64,000 nucleotides of DNA from the NCBI RefSeq assembly GCF_947503375.1, contig NZ_CANNDQ010000003.1, forward strand, positions 248,001 through 312,000. The letters run 5' to 3'. Numbering within the stretch: position 1 is the first letter of the stretch; each line of letters opens with the position of its first letter. This DNA is from an uncultured Psychroserpens sp. GTDB lineage: Bacteria; Bacteroidota; Bacteroidia; Flavobacteriales; Flavobacteriaceae. Under the pieces are notes generated by a model. That model had not been told where the DNA came from, did no database searches, and saw only the letters and a program-made list of their open reading frames with translations. A program made the position numbers and the translations under genes. Shown piece by piece: positions 24,302 to 31,814 of this stretch.

Positions 24302-25674
24302 ACTAATATTTTTTGTTCGGAATATGCCTCTGGCAAATCCTTTGTAATTTCTATTTGATATCTGGGATTGCTGTTTGCAAATTGGAAAAGGTCAAAACCA
24401 ACGCTTAAAGCTATTTCACTATCATTTTCACGTTCTAGAATTTTATAGAAATGCTCTGTGAAATTCAGTTCTTTTTTCTCTTCGAGAATACTTTTATACT
24501 CTCTAAGTAATTTTGCAGCACTCTCTTGCCTAAAAAGGTCTTTTTCTACCTTTTCTCTTTCAGACCTTGCATATTCATTGTCGTAATGAGCTGGTAGTAT
24601 TTCGTTTCTCTGAATTCCATACGTGTGGTAATAAGGTACTTCTATAAATTTAAATCTCTCAATAGGTATTGATTTTATTGGAAAGGATTTAGGTAAAGTG
24701 ATAATGTGTTTATTGGAATACGAAGCTTGCTCTAATGTGAATTTCAATAATTTCTTTAAATTTATTCTTATCCTTGATTGGTTTCTAAAGCTATTTTGAA
24801 GATTTGTTAATTGGTTATTAGCATATAATGACTTATCCATCAATTGCTTTAATCGATAATCTACATCATAGAAAAAATCAGTTACTTCTGTTTTTATATG
24901 CAAAGCCTTTTTGTAGTCATCGTTTAGTTTTTCAAATTTTTCTCGTTCAGTACTATTTTCAGGATGCTTAAACTCATCTATTTCTTTATAGAAAAAATCA
25001 ACGACTTTTTCAATTTCAATATTTAGAGTGTTTCCTAAACGAAGAGTATATTTTATTTCCTCGGACTTTAGACCAATTTCATCAAAGATTAATGTAAATT
25101 CTTTTGTAATGGTCAAAAGGTCTTCTGATTCATTTTTCAATAAATCATTAAGTCGGCTTATGGATGAATTGACAACATCCTTTAAAGCTTCAAGGTGGTC
25201 AATAATGGTTTGTTTACTATTATTGTGAAATTGTAAATCGTACCATAATTCAAAATCAGCTATAGTTTCAATTTCCGAAGATTTAAAATCTGCATATTTC
25301 TGAAACGTTTTCTTAAGTGGAAAATGTTTAAGTGGACTATGAAGTTTTTTATGGATTAAATCGATAAATTTTTTCGCATAGTTGGTAAGCGCAAATTTCA
25401 ACTCTTCATTTGGTGGTCTTTCAATATAAAAATGAAGTAAGTTTCTAACAATTTTTTCTGTTTGTGGTATAGAGCCAACTTCTATTTTAGCACTTTCATT
25501 AATGCACTTCTCAATATCACGATAAGTAAAGTATTTAGAAACTTTACCTGCTTTAATCCTTGAATCTAAGATATAGATTACCATACCTTCTTCTTTAGTA
25601 AGAACAAGATGGTCATACAATTGATTTATGTCTAATATTTCGGACTCGATTTTAATTGAATTTAAGTGAATCAC
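24271..25674 (-). CDS. jetA: JetA-like kleisin subunit of Wadjet
   Basis: A 467-residue, largely helical protein and the first gene of the four-gene minus-strand operon. Its size matches JetA/MksF kleisins. The N-terminus (QLYDHLVLTKEEGMVIYILDSR) resembles a winged helix, the middle is coiled-coil rich (about 200-320), and the C-terminal part includes YHTYGIQRNEILPAHYDNEY. The 3' end overlaps jetB by 31 bp. No start-proximal promoter of the consensus type is obvious in the AT-rich 60 bp upstream. Identification rests mainly on neighbours. Confidence 0.78.
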   Translation of the reverse strand: MIHLNSIKIESEILDINQLYDHLVLTKEEGMVIYILDSRIKAGKVSKYFTYRDIEKCINESAKIEVGSIPQTEKIVRNLLHFYIERPPNEELKFALTNYAKKFIDLIHKKLHSPLKHFPLKKTFQKYADFKSSEIETIADFELWYDLQFHNNSKQTIIDHLEALKDVVNSSISRLNDLLKNESEDLLTITKEFTLIFDEIGLKSEEIKYTLRLGNTLNIEIEKVVDFFYKEIDEFKHPENSTEREKFEKLNDDYKKALHIKTEVTDFFYDVDYRLKQLMDKSLYANNQLTNLQNSFRNQSRIRINLKKLLKFTLEQASYSNKHIITLPKSFPIKSIPIERFKFIEVPYYHTYGIQRNEILPAHYDNEYARSEREKVEKDLFRQESAAKLLREYKSILEEKKELNFTEHFYKILERENDSEIALSVGFDLFQFANSNPRYQIEITKDLPEAYSEQKILVWNMKINQIL

Positions 25675-25746
25675 CTAATTTAAAAATAAAGATTACTCTT
25701 ACCTAGAAAGTACAGTAATATTTGACAACATTTTATTTACCTAAGT

Positions 25747-25917
25747 CATTCAGCACATTTCCTTTCATTCCGTAAAAACTTCATTCCAGAAAAAGAGCTT
25801 CATTATAATAAGTCTTGGACATAATCCACACTTTTGACTTTTCATTCCGTTAACCCTTTCCGTTGCTCTGGAAAGGCACACTTCATTTTCAAGTAAAAAG
25901 TGCGAATTAAGTCCGCT
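25747..25917. ncRNA. Non-coding element A': second copy of candidate structured element
   Basis: It lies in the 480-bp gap after jetA (25675-26154). It aligns with 16391-16571 over the first 90 bp and at GTCCGCT (25911-25917). The outer stem here is CACTTTT (25829-25835) with AAAAGTG (25896-25902), and the inner hairpin is CCTTTCC (25855-25861) with GGAAAGG (25870-25876). The bases differ from the first copy at the equivalent places, but pairing is kept. TTCCGT occurs four times nearby (25768, 25845, 25858, 25990). Confidence 0.45.
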
Positions 25918-26038
25918 AAATAGGAAAAAATTATTTGCATTTTGTTCCACTTCCTATGATTTTGTATTTCACAAAGAATTTAGGTTCACTTCCGTAATCC
26001 AACACCGTCATACCTTTTTTTGACAGCAAAATAACAAC

Positions 26039-26108
26039 ATTCAGCTTTGAACGACAGCATAACCAGGCTCGTACCTCGCACTTTTTATATGTCTATACAA
26101 AGCTGAAT
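26039..26108. other. Long-range perfect inverted repeat upstream of ssb
   Basis: ATTCAGCTTTG (26039-26049) pairs perfectly with CAAAGCTGAAT (26098-26108), 11 bp across a 48-nt loop that itself contains a small AGG/CCT dyad. It is followed by ATATTGGACA, a 10-mer also present in element A at 16455-16464. This looks like a structured RNA or a protein-binding site of the ICE. Apart from this hairpin and the second A-type element, I see only a short ORF in 25675-26330. Confidence 0.5.
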
Positions 26109-26181
26109 ATTGGACAGCACTAAGCAACAAAAAGAAGGTAACAGCGTCGGCTCTATGGGAAGTAAATCTAAAATGAATCTT

Positions 26182-26289
26182 ATGAAATCTTACAAAATCA
26201 ATAAAAAGGAAGTAGAAGAAAAGTTAAAAAAACAAAAAAAGGAAAACGCTCTGGATATAATAAGTAAATCAATAACAAAGCCTTTCTGA
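26182..26289 (+). CDS. Possible small basic protein, 35 residues
   Basis: A short Lys-rich ORF beginning MKSYKINKKEVEEKLKKQ and ending SKSITKPF, 41 bp before ssb. An in-frame ATG at 26155 would add nine residues. It is helical and highly charged, as expected for a small nucleic-acid-binding or accessory protein. No recognisable family. It could also be chance in AT-rich DNA. Confidence 0.35.
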   Translation: MKSYKINKKEVEEKLKKQKKENALDIISKSITKPF

Positions 26290-26330
26290 ATAGTTTAGAT
26301 AGGTCAATATTAATCTTTAAATTTTTTATT

Positions 26331-26687
26331 ATGAGTACTCTAAGAAACAAAGTACAGTTAATTGGCAACGTAGGAAACGAGCCAGAAATCACAAATCTTG
26401 AAAGCGGAAAGAAAGTTGCAAAATTTTCAATTGCAACCAATGAATCTTATAAAGATTCTAAGGGAGAAAAAGTGACAAACACCCAATGGCACAATATTGT
26501 AGCATGGGGAAAGATTGCCGAAATCGTTGAGAAATATGTAGGCAAAGGAAAAGAAGTAGCATTAGAGGGAAAATTGACCTCACGCTCTTATGAAACCAAA
26601 GAGGGAGAAAAAAGATATGTTACCGAAGTGGTAATTGATGAAATTCTGCTTTTGGGAATTAAAGGCGAGGATAACGCTACTGAATAA
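26331..26687 (+). CDS. ssb: Single-stranded DNA-binding protein
   Basis: A 118-residue OB-fold protein of the SSB family. It shows the classic start LRNKVQLIGNVGNEPEI, the VAKFSIATNESYKDSKGEK strand-loop, QWHNIVAWGKIAEIVEKYVGKG, and EGKLTSRSYETKEGEKRYVTEVV. The acidic C-terminal tip common in chromosomal SSB is reduced to GEDNATE. ICE-encoded SSBs of this length protect transferred single strands in the recipient. It is followed by a strong terminator. Confidence 0.95.
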   Translation: MSTLRNKVQLIGNVGNEPEITNLESGKKVAKFSIATNESYKDSKGEKVTNTQWHNIVAWGKIAEIVEKYVGKGKEVALEGKLTSRSYETKEGEKRYVTEVVIDEILLLGIKGEDNATE

Positions 26688-26696
26688 TTGAAATTA

Positions 26697-26734
26697 AAAG
26701 AGGGCGTTCCTGTGGAAAGATGCGCCCTCTTTTT
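26697..26734 (+). terminator. Terminator after ssb
   Basis: GAGGGCG (26700-26706) pairs with CGCCCTC (26723-26729), extended by A/T pairs and followed by a T-run. Confidence 0.85.
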
Positions 26735-26763
26735 CATTCTCACTATAACTAATAATAGAAACA

Positions 26764-27213
26764 ATGAAGAACAAAGTTAATGAAATAAAAATTAGCTACA
26801 AAGGCGGTTTAAAATCATCTATGTGGCAAAAAATAAACAGTTCTCAAGATGCAGCCGAATTGTTGTTTGAGGATTGGGATAAAGATACTATTGCACTACA
26901 CGAAGTATTTAAAATTGTACTTCTAAATAATAGCAATAAGGTAAAAGGCGTATATCAAATTTCACAAGGTGGAATTGTCGGAACGTTGGTAGATTTAAGA
27001 ATTTTATTTGCGGTCATTTTAAAATCGCTATCGGTAGCAATCATTTTAACGCACAATCATCCAAGTGGAAAATTGATGCCTAGTGAAGCTGATAAAAGCC
27101 TAACGAAGAAGATTAAGAATGCTGCAAAATTATTTGATATTAAGCTTCTCGACCATTTGATTTTTGCACCTGATGGAGATTATTATAGTTTTTCAGATAA
27201 CGGAATTTTATAA
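26764..27213 (+). CDS. radC: RadC-like JAB/MPN-domain protein
   Basis: A 149-residue protein holding only the JAB-type domain, not the longer chromosomal RadC. The metal-binding motif is complete: ILTHNHPSGKLMPSEAD (HxH...S...D). DHLIF near the end is also typical. Such short RadC/JAB proteins are very common on ICEs and plasmids of Bacteroidetes. Their role is unresolved; proposals include DNA processing on entry and anti-restriction-like functions. It begins 77 bp after the ssb stop and is followed 11 bp later by a small gene. Confidence 0.9.
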   Translation: MKNKVNEIKISYKGGLKSSMWQKINSSQDAAELLFEDWDKDTIALHEVFKIVLLNNSNKVKGVYQISQGGIVGTLVDLRILFAVILKSLSVAIILTHNHPSGKLMPSEADKSLTKKIKNAAKLFDIKLLDHLIFAPDGDYYSFSDNGIL

Positions 27214-27224
27214 AACGAAAAGCT

Positions 27225-27422
27225 ATGATTTATATAAATTTTACCGATTTGAGTGAAGAAGCGCAAGAGCGTTTGCTTAACAATTCTAAAGAAGATGTTA
27301 AGCATAAATATGGAAAGGACATTATCGAATATGCATCTGCTAATAATCAAAATTTGGACAAGATGCTAGACGAAGAAGCAATAAGGAATTTGTATAGTTA
27401 CACATACGTGTTTAATATATAA
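27225..27422 (+). CDS. Small acidic protein, 65 residues, unknown function
   Basis: It sits 11 bp after the radC-like gene and ends 18 bp before a strong terminator, so it is the second gene of a short operon. It is acidic, with the segment LSEEAQERLLNNSKEDVKHK. No transmembrane helix or metal motif is visible. I do not recognise the family. Confidence 0.6.
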   Translation: MIYINFTDLSEEAQERLLNNSKEDVKHKYGKDIIEYASANNQNLDKMLDEEAIRNLYSYTYVFNI

Positions 27423-27440
27423 ACGCTCTTAAAAATTGTA

Positions 27441-27471
27441 AGACCTTTGAAAATTTCAGAGGTCTTTTTTT
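27441..27471 (+). terminator. Terminator after the radC operon
   Basis: A 10-bp stem (AGACCTTTGA with TTCAGAGGTCT, one G-T pair) and a 5-nt loop are followed directly by seven T. Confidence 0.85.
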
Positions 27472-27582
27472 ATGCCCATATTTTATATTCTGCAACAAAA
27501 AGAGCGGTTTGTTAAAGATACTTTTAAACTTCAATAATAACACTCTTAAAAAATCTAATTTCAATTTGTATTACAGAAAAAG

Positions 27583-27616
27583 CCATTACATTTTTGGATG
27601 TAATGGTATTTTTTTT
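27583..27616 (+). terminator. Second strong hairpin in the pre-mobilisation gap
   Basis: A perfect 9-bp stem CCATTACAT / ATGTAATGG with a 6-nt loop is followed by TATTTTTTTT. No gene precedes it within 110 bp, so it would end a short untranslated transcript or insulate the mobilisation region that follows. Confidence 0.75.
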
Positions 27617-27680
27617 GTCCAGCGAGCTGGACGAAAAGGAATAGCAAGAGGGTAACACGCTAGCGCGATGTTTCGATTTT
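27617..27680. other. Candidate origin of transfer (oriT) region
   Basis: The 387-bp gap 27423-27809 has no gene. After two terminators it contains the hairpin GTCCAG-CGAG-CTGGAC (27617-27632), then GGTAACA (27651-27657) and the 8-bp palindrome CGCTAGCG (27658-27665). The mobilisation protein and relaxase genes start immediately downstream, the usual position of oriT in Bacteroidetes mobile elements. A related string (GCAA...AAGAAGGTAACAGCGTCGG) occurs at about 26124-26150. No nic site can be identified by eye. Confidence 0.35.
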
Positions 27681-27809
27681 CAGTTTTTCAAAACCCTAGT
27701 AAAATCAACACCTTTCGGCGATTGATTGTTTTGATATTTGAATGTGTAACATGGTTTTTTCAGAAAAAATCCTCGCAGCCCAATCAAAACAACAAATTTT
27801 TTCAGAAAA

Positions 27810-28202
27810 ATGGATAAAGGATATGAAAAAGAGCGATTTGAGAAGCTCGGGATTAAAACTTCAGTAGCAGAGCGTTTTCGAGTGTTTTGTAAAAAATTAT
27901 CTAAATCACAATCGATGACTTTGCTTCTGATGCTGGACTTTTTTGAGGACAATGGCATTTCACCAAATGAAACTTTAGGGCCAAATATGCAAACATTGGA
28001 GAGTAAAATTAAGAAGCGAATCAATGCTGTAATTGCCATTATAAAGGACATAGAAAAGAACCATGATAAACCCACAACTGCAATGTTGCGATCTTTATTT
28101 ATGGAGTTTGAACCAAAGCAAGAAAAGTTGATTTTAGAAAAAGAGGTCAAAGAGAAGGAAGTGTTAATTGTAGAAAAAAATGATTCAAGTAATCAATTAT
28201 AA
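27810..28202 (+). CDS. BfmA/BtgA-type mobilisation accessory protein
   Basis: A 130-residue relaxosome helper. The N-terminal half resembles a ribbon-helix-helix or HTH DNA-binding region (ERFEKLGIKTSVAERFRVFC, KSQSMTLLLMLDFFE). The C-terminus is a charged coiled coil. It directly precedes the relaxase gene, as BfmA/BtgA proteins do in Bacteroides mobilisable elements. It would bind oriT and recruit the relaxase. Confidence 0.78.
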   Translation: MDKGYEKERFEKLGIKTSVAERFRVFCKKLSKSQSMTLLLMLDFFEDNGISPNETLGPNMQTLESKIKKRINAVIAIIKDIEKNHDKPTTAMLRSLFMEFEPKQEKLILEKEVKEKEVLIVEKNDSSNQL

Positions 28203-28206
28203 TATT

Positions 28207-29235
28207 ATGTATATCACAATCACAGCTCAAAAATTAGGAGGAGATTATTCACAAAGTTCTGCGGATTTTGCTGAGTATCTGGAGAAAGAAAATCAAGGTT
28301 TGGAGCAAGAAGATGTGGAACATTTTTTCAATCAATATGGCGATGAAATTGAAGCCAAAGATGTGGTAAAAGAAATTGATGGCAATGCTGCAAAACTCAA
28401 AAAGAAAGAACCAAAATTTTATTCCATTACAGTTAGTCCAAGTAAATATGAATTAAGAAAATTACAGAATAATTCTGAAGATTTAAAGAAATATACTAGA
28501 GTCATAATGAACGATTATGCAACGTCCTTTAATCGAGAAATTAATGGTAAACCAATAACTGTTGACGACATAAAATATTTTGCAAAAATTGAGCATCAAA
28601 GAACATTCAAAGGCACAGATAAACAGGTTAAAGAAAACCAACCTTTTGCCACTAAAATACTTCAGCTAAAAACTGATATTCGGAAAATTGAACAAGGTCA
28701 ATTAGATGGGAATATAAAGAAAATGAAATCCCAAATTAGCAAACTCGAAGCCGACGCACCACATCGACAAAATGGTAAACGGATTGTTCAAGGCATGAAA
28801 AAAGCAGGTAATCAAAGTCATATTCATATTATCGTGAGTCGAAAAGATGCCTCAAATTCTGTTAGTCTATCACCAGGATCTAAATACAAAGGTTCGGAAG
28901 TTGAGATGCATGGTAAAATTGTAAAACGTGGTTTTGATAGAGATGCGTTTTTCACAAAAGCCGAAAGCACTTTTGATAAAACTTTTGGTTACAAACGCAA
29001 CTATGCAGAATCCTATAAATCGAAAAAAGAGTTCATTAAAAATCCAAAACTGTACTTCACAACATTATTAGGATTGCCAGCAAGTGAGAAAGCAGTAGCA
29101 TTTAAAATGCTTGCAAAATCTGGAGTCCCTATGGCGAGTATTCCAACCAATCAAGTGCAGTTAGCACTTAAAACCATAAAGTATTTAAAACGTGGTGTGG
29201 ACATAGCAATTAAATCGGGTTCAATAGGTATATAA
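28207..29235 (+). CDS. MobB/BtgB-type relaxase (DUF5712-like)
   Basis: A 342-residue protein. I use the ATG at 28207 (MYITITAQKLGGDYSQSSA), 4 nt after the accessory gene; an in-frame ATG at 28180 would overlap that gene. The catalytic metal-binding histidines are seen in SHIHIIVSRKD, a Bacteroidetes relaxase motif. An N-terminal Tyr occurs in the MYITITAQ strand. The central region (KAKTDIRKIEQGQ-like, about residues 160-195) is helical. It nicks oriT and leads the strand through the type IV pore. The coupling protein gene starts 2 bp later. Confidence 0.85.
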   Translation: MYITITAQKLGGDYSQSSADFAEYLEKENQGLEQEDVEHFFNQYGDEIEAKDVVKEIDGNAAKLKKKEPKFYSITVSPSKYELRKLQNNSEDLKKYTRVIMNDYATSFNREINGKPITVDDIKYFAKIEHQRTFKGTDKQVKENQPFATKILQLKTDIRKIEQGQLDGNIKKMKSQISKLEADAPHRQNGKRIVQGMKKAGNQSHIHIIVSRKDASNSVSLSPGSKYKGSEVEMHGKIVKRGFDRDAFFTKAESTFDKTFGYKRNYAESYKSKKEFIKNPKLYFTTLLGLPASEKAVAFKMLAKSGVPMASIPTNQVQLALKTIKYLKRGVDIAIKSGSIGI

Positions 29236-29236
29236 T

Positions 29237-30829
29237 ATGGAAATACAAGGAATCACGTTTACTATTGGATTACTGTTTGGAATGAGCTTGGTGTTTTCAA
29301 GTCTTTTCAAAATGACGAGATACGCCTTTTTTGTAAACCTGATTTTGATTGTTATTTGTTTAGGGTTGCTTTTTAAATTGAGTCCGTATTTAATGCATTG
29401 GGTTATCCAGATTCTTTATATCGGTTGTCCGCTTTTGCTTATCAATACAGTATTATATGTGTTTCTTCACAAGGAGAATGACATTTTGGATTCTAATGAT
29501 AAGCACCAAGTTCATTTCAAAGTAAAACGAGGGAGTTTCAAAATTAATAACATCAAACGAGGCGCTTCAATTATTGGTTCTGCAGGAAGTGGAAAAACTG
29601 AAAGCGTGGTTTTTAATTTCCTTCAGCATTTCAGCAAACATAAATTTTCTGGTGTAATTCACGATTATAAAAACTTTGAAATCACAGAAATGGCATTTCC
29701 TTTATTTGAAAAAAATGAGATTGATTTTAAAGTAATTTCATTCGATAACATTCATGACCGAGTGAATCCAATAGCACCAAGATATATGACCAATGAAGAA
29801 AGCGTAAATGAGGTCGCTAGAGTGCTTATAGAAAACCTATTAGAACAAAGAGAATCCGGAAGTATAGGAACAACAAAATTTTTTAATGATGCAGCTGAAG
29901 GCTTAATTAGTGGATTGATTTGGAAGTTAAGAACCTCGCATCCACAATATTGTACATTACCTCACTTAATAGCTGTTTACCAATATCTCAACACTTCAAG
30001 TCTAATTGCATTTTTAAGTAAGAATACAACATCGAGAGCGATGGCTGACGCTTTTATTAGTGGTAAGGATTCAGACAGACAAACGGCTGGTGTAAAAAGC
30101 ACTTTGGCCAATGCGCTCAAAAAAATAAGTACGCAACGTATTTTTATGGCTTTATCCGCAGATGATGTTCCGCTCGACATAAATAGCCAGGACAAACCTT
30201 TAGCGATTTCAGTAGTCAATAATCCAAAATACGAAACAGCTTATTCGCCAATCATTGCGACTATTATTCACACCATTACAAAGCAAATGAGCGTGCGAAA
30301 TTCAAATGCTTCATTTTTGTTGATGGAAGAAGCACCAACAATCAGATTATTAAATATGCACAGAATTCCAGCCACATTGCGTAGTTATGATATTGCCACG
30401 ATTTATGTAATGCAAGACAAAATACAGAATGATATGATGTATGGAGATAAGGCGAGTAAAGCAATTTTAAGTAATTTATCATATCAATTCTTCGGAAAGG
30501 TAAACGATCCAGACACAGCTAAATATTACGAACGCTTTTTTGAAATTGTAAAGAAAGAAACCACAAGCGTAAACAGAGGTCATAATCTTAATTTTGACAC
30601 ACGAATTACAACAGGAGAGCGTGAGGTTGCAAAAATTAGAGCTGATGTGTTTTTCAGACTGAAAGAAGGCGAATTTATTACGTTCGCAGATGGAAAGGAC
30701 AGAAAAGTACAATTTAAATTGCCTAAAATTGAAAAGCGACTACCAACAAAGCAGCAGAACTATTCTGATGCTGATTTACAAGCTAATTTTGATAGAGTTT
30801 ATAAAGAGGCAAAGTCGATATTCAAATGA
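29237..30829 (+). CDS. VirD4/TraG-type conjugation coupling protein
   Basis: A 530-residue inner-membrane ATPase. Two to three hydrophobic helices at the N-terminus (about 1-80) are followed by Walker A (GSAGSGKTES, about 113-122) and Walker B (FLLMEEAPTIRL, about 362-373). The segment SDRQTAGVKSTLANALKK and the TIYVMQDKIQND region are typical of the Bacteroidetes MobC/TraG coupling family. It links the relaxase-DNA complex to the secretion channel encoded at 37-44 kb. Confidence 0.92.
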   Translation: MEIQGITFTIGLLFGMSLVFSSLFKMTRYAFFVNLILIVICLGLLFKLSPYLMHWVIQILYIGCPLLLINTVLYVFLHKENDILDSNDKHQVHFKVKRGSFKINNIKRGASIIGSAGSGKTESVVFNFLQHFSKHKFSGVIHDYKNFEITEMAFPLFEKNEIDFKVISFDNIHDRVNPIAPRYMTNEESVNEVARVLIENLLEQRESGSIGTTKFFNDAAEGLISGLIWKLRTSHPQYCTLPHLIAVYQYLNTSSLIAFLSKNTTSRAMADAFISGKDSDRQTAGVKSTLANALKKISTQRIFMALSADDVPLDINSQDKPLAISVVNNPKYETAYSPIIATIIHTITKQMSVRNSNASFLLMEEAPTIRLLNMHRIPATLRSYDIATIYVMQDKIQNDMMYGDKASKAILSNLSYQFFGKVNDPDTAKYYERFFEIVKKETTSVNRGHNLNFDTRITTGEREVAKIRADVFFRLKEGEFITFADGKDRKVQFKLPKIEKRLPTKQQNYSDADLQANFDRVYKEAKSIFK

Positions 30830-30903
30830 TGCGGTAAATGATGTAATAGATGATGCAATAAAAATCTTTAATAAGAAGTTAGATTTTTAGAACAACTATT
30901 AAA

Positions 30904-30939
30904 GGTGGTGCAATAGGTGGTGCAATAGGTGGTGTAATG
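30904..30939 (+). repeat. 12-bp tandem repeat, three units
   Basis: GGTGGTGCAATA occurs twice in a row and a third unit reads GGTGGTGTAATG. Just upstream (30826-30863) a weaker 12-bp periodicity (GATGCGGTAAAT, GATGTAATAGAT, GATGCAATAAAA) overlaps the 3' end of the coupling-protein gene. The region has no credible start codon. It may be iteron-like, or the remains of a glycine-repeat coding end (GGAIGGAIGG). Confidence 0.6.
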
Positions 30940-30963
30940 TTAGTCTGTTAATACGACTTTGTA

Positions 30964-31743
30964 TTAAGGAATGTACAACGGCTTATATGATAATTTCCCT
31001 ATGCTAACTGGCTTAACTATTTGAAAAACTTTCACATTTTTGTAGTTGTCTTTGACAGTATATAGTACAGCTTCAATAAAGCCTTTTTCCGCATCATAAC
31101 CTATAAGTACATTTCGTAAAGAAGAAGGCTTAAAGCTAATTCTACCTGTTTTGTCTTTTAGAAGTCTAAGTTCTTTTTCATAAGACCATTTTTTCGTTTT
31201 TTTATAAAACAAGTCAATGATATGATTAGGTTGGGAAATGGCACTATATTCTCTTTCCTTGATTTCAGAGACATAAAACATCGGAAGAATGTTATGGAAG
31301 AATTTTGGGTCATTACTGCTATCAAAATGAAGACAAACACCTTTGTTGTTTTCTGAATAGATGTCCCATAACTTCTCGTTCATGGGGTACATTGTAAAGC
31401 AAGCAATACCAAAGCTTGATACAAAAGGTTTTATTTTAGTTGAAGCAAATTCTTGAAGTCTTTCTGTATTCATATGCTTATCAAAATAAGCTTTAGTTTT
31501 TGGGTCAAGAATATGCTCTGCAATTGTATTATAAAGTAGTTTTTGTTCTTTAGGGTCAGTAGAAAGTTGTACAAATTCTGGATTGGAATCTAAGTCATCA
31601 TTAAGCGAGTCCCTATCTGAAAACCAAATATAATGTTCTTTAAGCTCGCTTATGGTGTTTTCGTTTGGTGGACGGAATCGAAATACATGTGGTATTCCCA
31701 TCGGTATAGCTAAGTCGTGGTCTTGATTAAAAATATTCAGCAT
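30964..31743 (-). CDS. DUF2971-domain protein
   Basis: A 259-residue protein. I chose the ATG at 31743 because it falls just downstream of a well-formed leftward promoter; a longer reading to 31782 would start inside that promoter. The N-terminal half shows the DUF2971 hallmark (FRFRPP... HYIWFSDRDSLNDDLDSNPEF), and the middle has WDIYSENNKGVCLHFD. The biochemical role of the family is not established. Members recur in defence and mobile islands. It is divergent from hipBA and shares the regulatory inverted repeat. Confidence 0.78.
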   Translation of the reverse strand: MLNIFNQDHDLAIPMGIPHVFRFRPPNENTISELKEHYIWFSDRDSLNDDLDSNPEFVQLSTDPKEQKLLYNTIAEHILDPKTKAYFDKHMNTERLQEFASTKIKPFVSSFGIACFTMYPMNEKLWDIYSENNKGVCLHFDSSNDPKFFHNILPMFYVSEIKEREYSAISQPNHIIDLFYKKTKKWSYEKELRLLKDKTGRISFKPSSLRNVLIGYDAEKGFIEAVLYTVKDNYKNVKVFQIVKPVSIGKLSYKPLYIP

Positions 31744-31763
31744 AAACCTGAAATTACATAATA

Positions 31764-31812
31764 TGTTGCATATTATCAACAAAAATATTAAATTTGTGGT
31801 AAATATGCAACA
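31764..31812. promoter_or_regulatory. Divergent promoter pair embedded in a perfect inverted repeat (hipBA / DUF2971)
   Basis: TGTTGCATAT (31764-31773) and ATATGCAACA (31803-31812) form a perfect 10-bp inverted repeat. The left arm supplies TTG (31766-31768) for a rightward promoter with a 20-nt spacer and TAAATTTG (31789-31796), reading into hipB. The right arm supplies TTG (minus strand, 31810-31808) for a leftward promoter with a 20-nt spacer and TATTTTTG (31787-31780), reading into the DUF2971 gene. A dimeric repressor such as HipB bound to the arms would cover both -33 boxes. Confidence 0.7.
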
Positions 31813-31814
31813 AA

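Noticed and set aside
16762..25674. ParB-like gene and Wadjet as one functional system
   Set aside because: They lie on opposite strands, and the Wadjet operon simply abuts the backbone gene at 18996; ParB-like genes of this type occur in ICEs as backbone.
27680..28150. A 156-codon minus-strand frame across the mobilisation gene
   Set aside because: The plus-strand mobilisation protein is supported by its position before the relaxase; the minus frame is antisense to it.
30690..30890. A 66-codon frame overlapping the end of the coupling protein gene
   Set aside because: Out of frame with conserved coupling-protein sequence; its only extra part beyond the gene has no start codon.
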